A stretch of 64,000 nucleotides of DNA from Trifolium pratense (GCF_020283565.1 NC_060059.1:50178572-50242571), one strand, 5' to 3'. Positions 45,701 through 57,069 are shown, numbered from the stretch's first letter. A program made the numbers and translations. Notes: a model not told the origin generated them from the letters alone.

Positions 45701-48469
45701 CTTTTTAGGTCTTCTTATAGGTCTCTTAATTAGTGCTGGTTTTTCATTCATGGCTTCATTTCCTCTAGGCACTTTTTTCCTCTTGTATGTAATACGAAAT
45801 ATTTCTTCGGTTTTTTCATTATTCCCATTTGGTGCAGGAAACTCCATAGAATTTTCTTCAAATTGAACAGTCTCACAATTTGTATCATCCACTGCTACTA
45901 CAGTAAGGTTCTGTTTCGGTCTTCCTCTTTTTCTATTGTTTGTAATAGGAACCATTTCTTCATTGTTTTCAGTTGGATTCTTTTTTGGTCTTCCTCTTTT
46001 TCTCTTGTTCGTAATAGGAACTATTTCTTCATTGTTTTCAGGGTTCTCCTGAGCAGTAAGAGATTGTGTATCATCCACTACAATCCCAGTAGGATTCTTT
46101 CTAGGTCTTCCTCTAGGCCTCTTTATTTCTGTCGATTTGTCATTTGTGCCCGTGTCTTTTTTAGGTTTCTTTTCCTTCTTCCCTGGGAAAGAAGATACTT
46201 CTTCGTTGGGTTCCCTGATATTATTTAGAAGACACCATATTTGCACAGCCCCTCTGCCAATAAGTGAGGCACCCATTTTGTGATATGATGAACCAGGTGG
46301 ATGAGCGGCAACAGCAATGAACTAAACCAGGTATCAGAATGAATGTCATTGATCGTGCAAAATTCACAAAGAAAATGAAAACCATATACTTCCAAGTCTG
46401 GAGCAAAGGTAAGTGTGTCATTTTATTACATATATGAATATAGGTGCATACACACAATTAGAAAGCAGTGACAAAATTATTCCAAATAGATGTGCATATG
46501 AAGTAGGTAATATGTAGAACATTGCAGAATTTTATAGATTTGTTGATCTTGTTGCTACGTAATCATGGCATCGTGTTACCACTGTCTTCACTGTTTAGAT
46601 TGCATCCAAACCATGAAGGCTTCCCAAAGCAGCAAAATAACAATAAAAAGAACTAATATTTATGTTCAATATATGTCTAAAACAAAGAAAGAAAACAAAG
46701 TACCTCACATGTAATTGAACAATCAGGTTCCTCGTGCATCTTAGGACACCAATCTAATGCCCATACAGAACCTCCAACATTCATCACAAAGTCTCTGCTC
46801 CAACAAGATTTTAAGTGTTTAACCAAGTTAAACAATAATCAGCAACAAAATATGTAATTGATCGGCGAGTTCAAAAGTAAGTGTTACAAGAAAAGTAAAA
46901 TACAAACAATATTTTAACTCCATAGAAATGTCATTGAATTAACCATGCAAAATAAGTAAATATCTAAGCCATACCTGGATTCTTGAGATTTGGCATCCCC
47001 AAGTAGCTCCTCCTTTTGCATATCATGCTGAAAAGAACACGCAAAATGAAAATCTAGTTATTAATAATTATAAGTTATAACTTAACTTAAAACAAAACAT
47101 TCTATAATTTACATGCCTAGCAAACAAATAAAGTAGAATAAAGTATAGGAGGATTTGTACCTTAGGAACAATGGCAGATGAAAACTGAGGTAAGTTTATG
47201 TCTTTAATGCCACTCCCCTCATAACACTCAGAGTTCTCAAGTCCATACGCAAACCTAATGCTTTTAGATGGATATTTAAAATCCCTCCATTCTCTGCACA
47301 ATTAATAGTCAACCAAAAAAAGAAATTAATGGAATGTTTGGAAACTTCTAAGAACTATAAATTCAATATATTAGAGCTACGCTTTAATCACGCAAAACCC
47401 AACTTAGAGATTTAGTTCAAAATAAACAAACAATTTCGAAGTTAATTTTATTTTAATCAAACTTTTCCTTCCTCCTTCAAGTAAAAGTTGGATTGGATAG
47501 ACATAATTGTAGGAACCACTTAGTCGTCCAATGATTAACAAGCATGTTAAGTTTCTTCAGTTTAAACTAATAATAAAATAAGTTAGATAAAAAGTGATCT
47601 AAGATAAATCTTAACCAAACTAAGTTGATGTTAAAACTAGTAGCAAATAAAACTAACTTATGACCTACTAAAGTTAACTTAATGAGAACAAAGGTAAAAG
47701 TGTAAAACTGCCTTAAAACCATGAGAGAGCAAACAGACGGCATAGCCGATGGACCTATTCCTACTATATCTCACAATTTATTACTAATTCTTTTTCTTTT
47801 TTTGTCAAGTAGCCTAGTGGCTAGAAAATCCACCTTAAAGGTGAATAAGTGGAGTGTCCCGGTTCGAACCTGGGCTCCTGCACATATAGTGCGACGTCCC
47901 TACCAACTGAGCTAAGCTCACCTAATCCTTGTTGTTTCTATCCTTGTTGTATATTTGAACAAGATTAATTTTAACAAGATTTATGCAATGTTGTAATTAA
48001 TTCACACTATGACGACCGCAATTTATAACACAACCAAAATCACAAAATCCTTGACGCGATTGCGGCGATCTTGACCGCTATTTAAAACCTTGTTTGCCAT
48101 AACTTCACAAAAGATTACAAGCAAAAAGAATTCAAAAAACTGATGAAACAATTAGGCATACCTTAAGAAAATGACAGAAGAAAACATTGTTTTGATTTCG
48201 CTTTCCTCAACAGCAGCGATGCGTTCATCTTCCCCACAAAGTTTGGCAACGGTATCTATATATTCGAAGAAATTCTCAACAGAGAGATCAAACAAAGAAA
48301 TCCTAGGGTTAGCATCACTGCCGGTACTACTACCACTACCGTCATCAATTGGCGCTGTAGCGAAATCAATAGCAACTGATTTTCCCTTTTTCTTCTTCTT
48401 CTTCTTTTTCTTCTTATCTTTGAGATTAAATAGTTTAGCAATGCATAAGTTATCTTTGGCTTCTTCCAT
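36743..48469 (-). CDS. AT-hook and WD40 protein related to TFIIIC subunit 2, 15 exons
   Basis: Predicted 998 residues. Minus-strand exons: 48469-48162, 47293-47161, 47027-46975, 46794-46704, 46321-45192, 44011-43886, 42738-42666, 40705-40660, 40518-40446, 39827-39762, 38645-38568, 38484-38312, 38044-37998, 37430-37187 and 37098-36743. All have GT/AG borders and keep frame to TGA. The N-terminus MEEAKDNLCIAKLFNL is followed by a lysine run. Exon 5 encodes AT-hooks (RPRGRPRKNP, KRKRGRPKKNP, KRKRGRPKQN, RPIRRPKKN) that bind the AT-rich minor groove. WD40 blades follow: DYLLAGCHDGTVALWKFS, IIVTAGHDGLKFWDLR, MVAYCGADGAAIRYQ. The end GLVRCQKIVYSY recalls plant proteins annotated as general transcription factor 3C (TFIIIC) subunit 2-like. 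A role in Pol III transcription or chromatin is inference. The frame is intact, yet several introns are loaded with transposons. Confidence 0.85.
37431..37997. other. Intron 13 of the AT-hook/WD40 gene
   Basis: No embedded element recognised. About 37540-37660 repeats the words tggacaaa and ggactgg. Confidence 0.35.
39082..39253 (-). repeat. 86-bp tandem duplication in intron 10
   Basis: Two copies, 39082-39167 and 39168-39253, beginning TTACAAATTTAAATCTAAAT and ending GGAATGGACATTTTTC. They differ at only a few positions. Confidence 0.85.
39522..39655 (+). mobile_element. Au-type SINE in intron 10, 15-bp target duplication
   Basis: Flanked by AAAACTCATGTTAGT at 39507-39521 and 39656-39670. 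Head CGTGAACTTAACTCAGTTGG, B box GGATTCGAACCCGGGG, body CCACTTATTCACCTTTAAGG, tail CTAGGCTACTTGACC with an A run. It is the best preserved copy in the window and inserted in antisense orientation to the host gene. Confidence 0.92.
39973..40387 (+). mobile_element. Solo LTR of a copia-type element in intron 9
   Basis: Starts TGTTAGA and ends TCTAACA; flanked by CATAT at 39968-39972 and 40388-40392. 415 bp, with TATA-like ATATAAGAGG near 39998 and AATAAAA near 40356, so the + orientation is likely. Contains (GA)n at 40209-40226 and a GT-rich stretch. A perfect 5-bp duplication around one LTR shows that the body was lost by recombination between LTRs. Confidence 0.85.
40965..42260 (-). pseudogene. 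RTE-type LINE fragment (reverse transcriptase relic) in intron 7
   Basis: On the minus strand a reverse transcriptase motif A stretch DFDWFEKAYDSV lies near 41790. The downstream active-site relic VDDIIIVGD, followed by a stop, lies near 41655. The element ends with GACCCCATGTAGTTGGAAAA then AGCTTAGTTGTTGATTGG near 40965, which is the usual 3' end of plant RTE LINEs. Several stops and frameshifts. Same strand as the host gene. Confidence 0.65.
42406..42571. repeat. 83-bp tandem duplication in intron 7
   Basis: Two copies, 42406-42488 and 42489-42571, both starting TTGACCACTCCACTTTTATA and ending CTGCATACCCCCAT. Nearly identical, so recent. Confidence 0.9.
42739..43885. other. Intron 6 of the AT-hook/WD40 gene
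   Basis: AT-rich with no recognised element. Confidence 0.35.
44075..44565. mobile_element. Inverted duplication of a gypsy gag fragment in intron 5
   Basis: Arms about 44075-44260 and 44382-44565, reverse complements with indels, around 120 bp. The right arm on + reads WEVFRQKFLDKYF, then AEKEAQFLKLYQENMTVAEY if small frameshifts are ignored, a retrotransposon gag pattern; the left arm carries the same on minus (LKLYQGNLTVAE). Both outer ends read TGTAACAT.. toward the centre. A third TGTAACATCC-type end lies at 44740-44775 on minus. Confidence 0.65.
47796..47925 (-). mobile_element. Au-type SINE in intron 1
   Basis: On minus: GTGAGCTTAGCTCAGTTGGT, B box GGTTCGAACCGGGAC, CCACTTATTCACCTTTAAGG, CTAGCCACTAGGCTACTTGA and A run. 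Possible duplication CTAATTCTT / CTAATCCTT near 47784 and 47924. Same strand as the host gene. Confidence 0.85.
48004..48092. mobile_element. Small MITE-like copy, ATTTAAAACC end
   Basis: ACACTATGACGACCGCAATTTA at the left and GACCGCTATTTAAAACCTTG at the right, related to 252-413 and 13002-13265. Sits in intron 1 of the AT-hook/WD40 gene. Confidence 0.4.
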
Positions 48470-49057
48470 TGTTGCGAATCGGATCAGTATTCGGTCGGTG
48501 AAAGAGGGGATGGACGGAGGGGTATCGGTGTCGTGGGAGGGAGGTGAGAAGCAGATTAGGGTATTTGGGGCTTATTTTGGGGGAAAACGGGAAGTAGTAG
48601 CGAACTGTTCTCTACAAAATTTGGGAAAAATAAAATAAGGATTTGGCGGGGCAATTAAAATAAAATTGTGTTAGTAAAAGAAAGCATAAGCTTAATTTAG
48701 TTGACAGGGACATCGTAATATATGTATAGGAGTTCGGATCCGATTTTCCACTAATTCATGTTAGATGGATTTTCTAGCCAGAATAGAACAAAAGAAAAAA
48801 GTACCGGCTAGAAGAGAAAAGAAGTATCCACAATAATAAGATCAAAGCATATAAGTAAAACAAACCTTTGGGAAGAGTTACTCACATGTAAGAATGCTTA
48901 TAGAGTCCTAATAGTTTAGATTTCATGCACAAAATAATCGATTATAGTTAAAATTCACAACCACATCCACATCCAAAACCAAAAAATCGGTTAATTCTAA
49001 AATGAAATTAATCGGTTCCTTAATATATGGTTAGGTTATCCAAATATGAAAACTAAT
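48470..49057. other. Upstream region of the AT-hook/WD40 gene with a worn SINE
   Basis: GC-richer leader at 48470-48600 is the likely 5' UTR and promoter. From 48686 to 48783 a degenerate Au-like SINE: AAGCTTAATTTAGTTGACAG, GGAGTTCGGATCCG, then TTTTCTAGCC. No gene was seen beyond it. Confidence 0.5.
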
Positions 49058-51680
49058 CTATGTTGCCCGAGTGCGGGTACGGTGCCGGTATCCGGTACCG
49101 GTACGGGGTACGTCATTTTTAGAAAAACTAAGGTATGGGTACGTTCCTATAAAAAAAAAATTAAATATAATTATATATATCAAATAATATAGTTATATTG
49201 TTAAAACAGATAATTAAACATAAAAAAGATCTCACCACACTATAAATGTAATTTAAATTGTTCGAAACATCAAAATATGAAATTAAAAATCAATTAGCTC
49301 AAAAAAAGTCAATAATTTCTCTCTTCATCATCACTAAAAAGAGTGACCTCTAGTTAGGTTCACCGCGAGAAAGACTAGTGATTTCAAAAATATCAACTAT
49401 ATATTAAATAAATCTCATTTATCTCTACGAATATCCCACATTTTTTTTTTTGAAGAAGCTAAAATGAGATATATATTAAACTAAACATAGTCACCTCAGC
49501 ACAAGGTGTGCCTAGATGAGCTACCAGAGTTTACAGAAAGACAGAAAAGAAAAATATAAAGATCAACATCATACAAGGCCCAAACATAACAAAGGACTAG
49601 ACCACCAGCTATGGTAGTTTAAAGCCAAAGTAACATTCTTCGACTTCAACCACCTATACGAAAACAACTTGATCTTGTCTAATAACTGGAGAGAAGTGCT
49701 AGTTGAGCCTGTAAACAATCTATGATTTCTTTCCGTCCATATGACCCATACGCTGACAAGCCAAATAAGCTGCAAAAAAGACCGTCGTACCCGAGATCCA
49801 CCAAATGATGATGTGAAATGAACGAAGTGGTCCCGGATAGTACTGGAGTCCATCAAAGAAATGTCAATCCACGTGCACACCAAAGCCCAAAGAGAACCAA
49901 AAAAACTCACAAGAGATGAATAAATGATGAGCCGACTCTGCCTCCCCACAACCAGCTACGCACACCTGTGCTGAAGAAGATAAGATGCCTCGAGTAACCA
50001 GATTTGTCTTTGTAGGTAACCTATCGCGAAGTAGACGCCACGCAAAGATGGATACCTTCAAAGGAACCTGAGGATGCCAAACAAGATGATCTGCCTCATC
50101 CAAAGTAACTGAATCGCGAGTAGTCAAAAGCTGGTAAACTCCTCGAACAGTGTAACCTGTGTCAGGATCTGGCTGCCACCGCCACCTATCTGAATATTGT
50201 GCCTGTAAAGAAATGTTAGCAAGTAAAAACTGACACTCCTTCAACATGTCCTCCTCCCACACCCTCAACTGCCTCCGCCAAACCCAAGCCGCCCCATCCA
50301 TCCCCCACCCTAACGAGAACATCTCAGCCACCGTACGCGATTTGGTCTCTGATAAAGTAAACAGACGGCCAAATCGCTCACATAAAGGAGTCTCATCCAC
50401 CCATGGGTCAGTCCAAAAAAGAGTATTTGAATCGTCCCCCACTATCCTAACAACATGCTCCCCGAACCAACCTCCCCCTGACTCTCCAACACCATCCCGA
50501 ATGCTCACTATCTCTCGCCACCACAAAGACCCTCGCCGCCCTCCATCTCTCAATCTCCCTCGTTCCACCCCATATCGCGCTGCCAACACACGAAACCACA
50601 ACCCCTCTCGATCCACTAACATCCTCCAACACCATTTACCTAACAGTGCCAAATTAAACTCCCGCAACTGCCGCACCCCCAAACCTCCATACTCTTTCCG
50701 TAAACAAATAGTTTTCCAATTTACCCAAGTTGTTTTCCTAACATCCTCACACCCCCCCAAAAAAATTTAATTAAAAGAGATTCAATAGAGGAAATGATAC
50801 CTGAAGGAGCTTTGAAGAAGGAGAGAGCATAAACAGGTAAAGATGTCAAGACAGACTTAATCAAAACCAGACGACCACCAAAAGAAAGAAAGCGACTCTT
50901 CCACCCAGATAATCGATTCTTTAAACGTTCCAACACCGAATTCCAAAAGCCCAGACGCCGCGAATCACCCCCAATAGGAAGGCCAAGTTAAAGAAAAGGA
51001 ATTTTTCCCACTTTACAACATAAAGCAGACGCAGCTTCGCCTAACCAGGACTCGGGAATATTCACCCCAACAAGCAAACTTTTGTTAAAATTGACCTTTA
51101 AACCTGACATTGTCTCAAATAACACTAGTAACGCTCGCAGAGCCCGTACATTAGCCCAACTCTTCGCCCCCATTAACAGAGTGTCATCAGCAAACTGCAA
51201 ATGCAACACCGAAATAGGATCCGACTCCCCTAAACTATACTCCACAAATAAATTACGCTCTACCATAGCCTCCATATTTTTGTTGCACTTTCATTATAAG
51301 TATTAATATTTATCTTTCTTGAGAGAAGACAAAGATTGGTATGAATAAAAACTAGATCTTTATCTCTCTTTGAATTTAATCTATTCATTTTCAATGAATG
51401 AGTGAATAATTCCGGCGGCTACTTTGTTATTGTTTTTTAGCAATAGTTGCTACTTTATATTATAACCAAATAAAAAACGTAAATCTTCCTATAAAAAAAC
51501 TAATGATAAAAGAAAAAAAAAACCATGTTTTTTTGGATTGGTGTACCACGCACGTACCACACGTGTACCCATTGCAAAAAAAAAAAAATATTAGGTACGG
51601 CGTCAGTGCGTACCAGGGGAGTACCATACGCGTACCGGTACCCGGTACTCGGTCTAAAATTAAGTACCCATGCAACATAG
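49058..51680. mobile_element. hAT-like element with 8-bp target duplication, hosting a LINE
   Basis: AAACTAAT at 49050-49057 and 51681-51688 flank ends CTATGTTGC and GCAACATAG. Subterminal GC-rich phrases ggtaccggtacgggg (left) and taccggtacccggtactcgg (right) are mirror-like. Its own content (49058-49440 and 51290-51680) is non-coding. The middle is a truncated LINE. Superfamily from the 8-bp duplication. Confidence 0.75.
49441..51279 (-). pseudogene. 5'-truncated L1-type LINE, broken
   Basis: Minus strand, with an A-tail as T11 at 49441-49451. Reads from inside the reverse transcriptase (LQFADDTLLMG near 51190), through the region LKNRLSGWKSRFLSFGGRL, to a zf-RVT domain (PLKVSIFAWRLLRDRLPTK near 50060) and the C-terminal VWVIWTERNHRLF. 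Breaks: a TAA in KIPFL-stop-LGLPIGG near 50988, a frameshift at a seven-G run near 50752, and another at a T run near 49905. The endonuclease and ORF1 are absent, as in 5' truncation at insertion. Confidence 0.85.
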
Positions 51681-51688
51681 AAACTAAT

Positions 51689-52869
51689 GATTTAACCGGA
51701 GATCCATATCCAAAACCAATTTTTCAAATGGCCTAATTTTTCAAATGTCCAATGTGTTTTTTGTGTTGACAAGTCAAATGGTCCAAAGCCCAAATTTTCA
51801 AAATTATTATTTATATAAATAAATTAATAAATAAATATTTAAAGTTTGTGGTGGAGGACCGGTGGTCAATGTCGGACCGCCGACGGCCGGCGCGGCAGAG
51901 CTCCGGCGATCACGACGGCAGGTGGCGTTTTTTCAGTGATCCACGGCGGACCTCCGGCAGTCGGTACGGTGGTCGGCGGTGGTGCTAGCGGCCGTCCGCC
52001 ACCAACCACCACCTTTGCTATTTAATTTAATAAATAATAATTTACAGAAATTAAAAAAAAACTGAATTAATAATGTTTTTATTTTCAAAATAATTCAGTA
52101 TTTTCTTTTAGTTTTTTTCCTATAAGACTGTAACACTAAAAACTATTTTTTAGTGTTATTATTTTTTTATTTTATTTTTAAAAAAATCAGTAATTTTTTA
52201 TTTTGATTTTAATTTTATAAAAAATTGATTTTTTAATGTTTTTATTTTTTAAATAAATATAAGTATTTTTTTAGTACATAGAATTAAGTTATTTTTGAAA
52301 CCGTTTGACATTGCCCTTTGCTAGTTTGCTAGAAAACGTTGATTTGGGAGGTGGTTGCGAGAGAGTTGACGGTGGTGGTTAAGAGGGATTAAGAGAGTTT
52401 AGGGGAAAATTATTCTATGTGAGTGGTGAATCGTAACCTCTGGTAGACCTACTTAATCTAATGACGGTTATTTGCAGTTCACTGTGAACCACTTAGTTGA
52501 TGGATCAGGTAGACAACACCTTATTTTTTGGGTGATATATATATTTTTGTTTTGGTACAAAAATTTTTAGGTGATTTTTTTTTACACCAATAAACTTACT
52601 GCATTTCATTATCAATAATGTTTTTAATACATATGGGTATATCAATAAAAGAAATATGGAAACTAACTATAGATGTGGCCATTTTTGCTAAAACATGAGC
52701 AACCTATTTGGCTTGTCTCATAATAAATTTAACACGCGAGTTTCTAATTTCTAAAATGAAAACAATGAACATGTAAACAATCTTTTATTACATCATCAAA
52801 CTTAGACATATTATCTTTCTTGTCTTGCTATAAATTCTCTTTACAAAGTTTCTGGAATATGTGTAGTTT
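51689..52869. other. Spacer with a GC-rich patch, no gene assigned
   Basis: GC-rich 51855-52010 (ggcggtcc, cggcgatcacgacgg words) stands out from its AT-rich surroundings and looks like part of an old captured or transposon sequence, but no frame is convincing. The rest is AT-rich. Confidence 0.4.
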
Positions 52870-52878
52870 TTAATTTTT

Positions 52879-54004
52879 GGGTAAATGATCATTTACCCCC
52901 CTGCAAAATAAGCAAATTTTCGTTTACCCCTCTATGCAGATTTTTTTTCTGTTTACCCCCCTACAAAAAATAGATTCACTCATTTTGCCCCCCGTGTGTA
53001 CAGCAGGACATGTGAATGTGCAAATCTGCTGACATGACTTGTACACGTGGAAAAAATAATTAATATTTTTTTTTTAAATTCCACGTCAGATAATATATAT
53101 TTTTTAATAAAAAAATTCCTACAAAATAAAAAAATGGATTTTCTTTTTTTTTCCCAAAAAAATCCTACAAATAAATTTTTTTAAAAATTTCCTGCAAAAA
53201 AAATAAATTTTTTTTTCCTACAAAGAATTTTAAAAAATTTCCAACAAAAAAAAAATGAATTTTCTTATTTTGCTCCCAAAATAAATATTTACTCCAAAAT
53301 AAAGTTTATTTTCAAAATAAAAATTTTAAAGATTTATTTTCAAATCTTTTTGAATTAAAAAAACATGATCTTTATTTTTTAAAAACAAAACATTATTCGA
53401 GTTTTCCTCTTATACCAAAATCATTTTCCCTAGAACTAGAAAAATAGAAGAAGCAGAAGACGATTCCGGTGATTGAAGAAGAGGACGACGAATATGATCA
53501 CGACGGTGGAAGCAAACCGGCGAAGATTCTGTTTTTTTTAAACCAAAAAGATTTGAAAATAAATTTTTAAAATCTTTATTTTGAAAATAAACTTTATTTG
53601 GGAGAAAAATATGAAAATTCATTTTTTTATTTTAGGAAAAAAATAATAATTTTGTACGAAAAAAAACTATTTGTAGGAATTTTTAAAAATTTTGTAAGGA
53701 AAAAAAATTTATTTGTAGGATTTTCTTTTAATTTTGGAAAAAAAATTCGTTTTATTAATTTTGTAGGAAAAGTTTTTTTTTGAAAAAAATATTATCTGAC
53801 GTGGAATTTAAAAATAAATATAAATGTTTTTTTCCACGTGTACAAGCCACGTCAACAAATTTGCACAATCACATGTCCTGCTGTACACACAGGGGGCAAA
53901 ATGAGTGAATCTATTTTTTGCAGGGGGGTAAACAGAAAAAAAATCTGCATAGGGAGGTAAATGAAAATTTGCTTATTTTGCGGGGGGTAAATGATCATTT
54001 ACCC
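52879..54004. mobile_element. Mutator-like foldback element, 9-bp target duplication
   Basis: TTAATTTTT at 52870-52878 and 54005-54013 flank ends GGGTAAATGATCATTTACCC and its mirror. The inverted ends run for about 225 bp (TGCAAAATAAGCAAATTT, GATTCACTCATTTTGCCCCC and ACATGTCCTGCTGTAC on the mirrored side). The inner AT-rich flanks are mirrored too, so nearly the whole element folds. The unique core 53400-53535 holds an open stretch IPVIEEEDDEYDHDGGSKPA that looks like a captured exon. A 9-bp duplication with long ends fits Mutator (MULE). Confidence 0.8.
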
Positions 54005-54013
54005 TTAATTTTT

Positions 54014-54919
54014 ATATTGGCTTAATGGCCACTTTCATTACTCGTAATTCTAGCTAAATTGGTATCCATTAATTTTTTTTTTTTGTAAAGACTGAATTTA
54101 AATTTTGGATTTTTCAATTTTTATAATACAGTCTCACCACCACAAAGCAACTTTGATTGAAAAAGAAAAATCACCTCTCATACATTAATTTATCTTAAAA
54201 CGAATTAAGATTTATTTGAAAACGAAAAAGAAAAATCACCTCTCAAACTCAAACTATTACACCAAATCTAAACCGTTAATTTATTTGAATCCAATCCAAT
54301 GACTAATAATAATTCACTTATATTGGTCACGTGATTGTTTTCACACTGTCTCCCTAAAACCTAAATTAAATCCTCAACAGTAATATAAATGTTCCTGCAT
54401 CATATGCTTGTCGATCGTAAGCAATTTCAAATCCTAAATTTTTCTCTTCTTCAATTCGGCGCACAATGGAAATAATATCGAATATAAATTTTAAAAAAAA
54501 ATCCTTTCTTCCATTGAAATTGCACTATCATCTTTTTCGTGTAGTAATAATCTTTTACTAGTAAAAGGAAGGTTGAATTGCTCATAGGCCTTCATTGTGA
54601 TGATGTGGCATGCTTTAGAGAACTTCTCATATCTATTTAAAATTTGTCCCACAATTTATTTTGTGTGTCCATTCATCCTCCAAAGTAATTATCTATATGT
54701 TACAATAATAATGGCTCCCAATAATAATAAAAGAAAGAAAAGAAAAAAAAAAAGACAAATTACAAAAAGAACAATGAATAGATATAAACCAAATATAAAT
54801 CATGCATGTGTAAATATGATTTGCAATTTGCAAAAATTTACTTTAAATAAATAAACCAAATAAAAAAATTACTCCTCAAAAAAATTTCATGCTTGACAAA
54901 ATAAATTTTATGAAAAAAA
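54014..54919. other. AT-rich spacer with a worn third copy of the 54.9-57.3 kb repeat
   Basis: About 54550-54690 resembles the start of the tandem repeat units (AGTAAAAGGAAGGTTGAATT then TGTGATGATGTGGCATGC). No gene was seen. Confidence 0.4.
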
Positions 54920-55665
54920 AAATACTTTAGTTGTTGAGTTGCTCACAAGCATGCATTGTGATGATGTGACACTCTATAAGAAAAGTTTATAATCTCTATT
55001 AAAACCTTTTCATATTTCATATAATAGAGTTACTCTAATAATAATAATATATTAAAATATATATTGTATGTTACAATTCCCTGTTATTGCAATTGAAAAC
55101 AAAGAATTCTTGGAGACACTAATATTGAATATGTAAATTTAGCTAATTATCAAACACAAGCTCTATATAAAGTTAACCCAAAAGCTAATTATCACCACCA
55201 CCATATCAGGAAGTCTACCTTCTATGTTTTAACAAAATTTTAATTTGTCTATCTCATGGCAAAAACTCTATGGTTTCTTTGTCTAACATCTCCATGAGAA
55301 AAAGTTATGGATCTTCACCTTCCATATGTTATAGTTACACATTATAGTGTCTTGAATTGATTTAAAAGCTATTGTGTGCATATATATAGTTACATTGTAA
55401 GTATATTGGTTTTTGTCCTTGGTAGGTGATGGTGTCTAACCTCTTAGAATATCAGGTATGTCTACATGTGATTGATTAAGAAATTGATATACATATATGT
55501 GATAGTTGCTTATTAATATGTTTGTAAATTGAAATTTTTCTATTAATCTGAGTTTGGAACATCTCTAATCATTTTTTATATTTCTTTTTTAGGTTGGATA
55601 TTTTTTAAAATATCAACCGGTGTTTTGTTCGATGATTAATTAAACTTTGAGTTGAATCGATTAAT

Positions 55666-55794
55666 ATGAATATGACTATTTTTTCATGTGAAGGAGGAGA
55701 ACATGATAAAACATACTTCTATTTTTGCTTACGTTGCATCCTTGCTCCTTATAAAGCCTATGAAATGGCACCTCATGTAAGGATGTGTATTTAA
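55666..55794 (+). other. 42-codon frame in repeat copy 1, coding status unknown
   Basis: Reads MNMTIFSCEGGEHDK, TYFYFCLRCILAP, YKAYEMAPHVRMCI. The twin at 56941-57069 has five base changes, four of them altering residues (H to Q, F to L, L to F, A to T) and one silent. The four cysteines are kept in spacing C-16-C-2-C-16-C. That could suggest a metal site, but the excess of replacement changes argues against selection. No family recognised. Confidence 0.25.
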
Positions 55795-56940
55795 CTCTAA
55801 TGGCAGTTTGTAAACCATCATTTTTTTTAATTGATATAATGTTTGTAATTAGACAACTTTTCTTTTTCATTTATTATTTTATTAGTCTAATGTTTTAGCT
55901 TATTTGTTTCTTATTTTCTTTTTCATTTATTATTTTATATAAGGTAAAAGATTTGTATAAAAAATTGTTGATTAATGGGAATATAATTAATTTTTGTCAT
56001 GTAAATAAGTTGAAGAGGATAAAAGAGACTTCTTTTTATTGATTTTGAAGTGCCTTAAAATCTTTTACAAGTAAAAGGAATGTTGAGTTGCTCACAATCA
56101 AGTATTTTGATGATGTGACACTCTATAAGAAAAGTCTACAATCTTTATTAAAACCTTTTCATATTTCATATAATAGAGTTACTCTAATAATAAATAATAA
56201 ACAATAATAATATATTAAAAAAAACTAACACAATTTATTGTTGTTGAATTGAGACAAAAATGAATTGCAAGTAATGAAAGGTGGAATGATGCATCATGTT
56301 ATTGTTTTAATTGCATTGCAATATCTTATTAAAATATATATTGTATGTTACAATTTCCTATTAATGCAATTGAAAACAAAGAATTCTTGGAGACACTAAT
56401 ATTGAATATGTAAATTTAGCTAATTATCAAACACAAGCTCTATATAAAGTTAACCCAAAAGCTAATTATCACCACCACCATACCAGGAAGTCTACCTTCT
56501 ATGTTTTAACAAAATTTTAATTTATCTATCTCATGGCAAAAACTCTATGGTTTCTTTGTCTAACATCTCCATGAGAAAAAATTATGCATCTTCACCTTCC
56601 ATATCTTAAAGTTACACATTATAGTGTCTTGAATTGATTTAAAAGCTATTGTGTGCATATATATAGTTACATCATAAGTATATTGGTTTATGTCCTTGGT
56701 ATGTGATGGTGTCTAACCTCTTAGAATATCAGGTATTTCTACATGTGATTGATTAATAAATTGATATACATATATGTGATAGTTGCCTATTAATATGTTT
56801 GTAAATTGAAATTTTTCTATTACTCTGAGTTTAGAACATCTCTAATCATTTTTTATTTCTTTTTTAGGTTGGATATTTTTTTAAATATCAACCGGTGTTT
56901 TGTTCGATGATTAATTAAACTTTGAGTTGAATCGATTAAT

Positions 56941-57069
56941 ATGAATATGACTATTTTTTCATGTGAAGGAGGAGAACAGGATAAAACATACTTATATTTT
57001 TGCTTACGTTGTATCTTTGCTCCTTATAAAGCCTATGAAATGACACCTCATGTAAGGATGTGTATTTAA
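56941..57069 (+). other. 42-codon frame in repeat copy 2, coding status unknown
   Basis: Twin of 55666-55794 with the same length and four cysteines. See that entry for the differences. Confidence 0.25.

Noticed and set aside
45863..46228. 121-codon + strand frame
   Set aside because: Antisense shadow of the AT-hook exon 5; codon pattern and splice structure support the minus strand.
48171..48638. 155-codon + strand frame
   Set aside because: Antisense of exon 1 of the AT-hook/WD40 gene, with its lysine run read as phenylalanines.
50246..50770. 174-codon + strand frame
   Set aside because: Antisense of the LINE zf-RVT region; no domain on this strand.
55429..55643. Spliced micropeptide MVSNLLEYQVGYF in the tandem repeats
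   Set aside because: Joining the candidate exons gives different reading frames in the two copies because copy 1 lacks one G (CCGTG against CCGGTG), so the peptide is not conserved.
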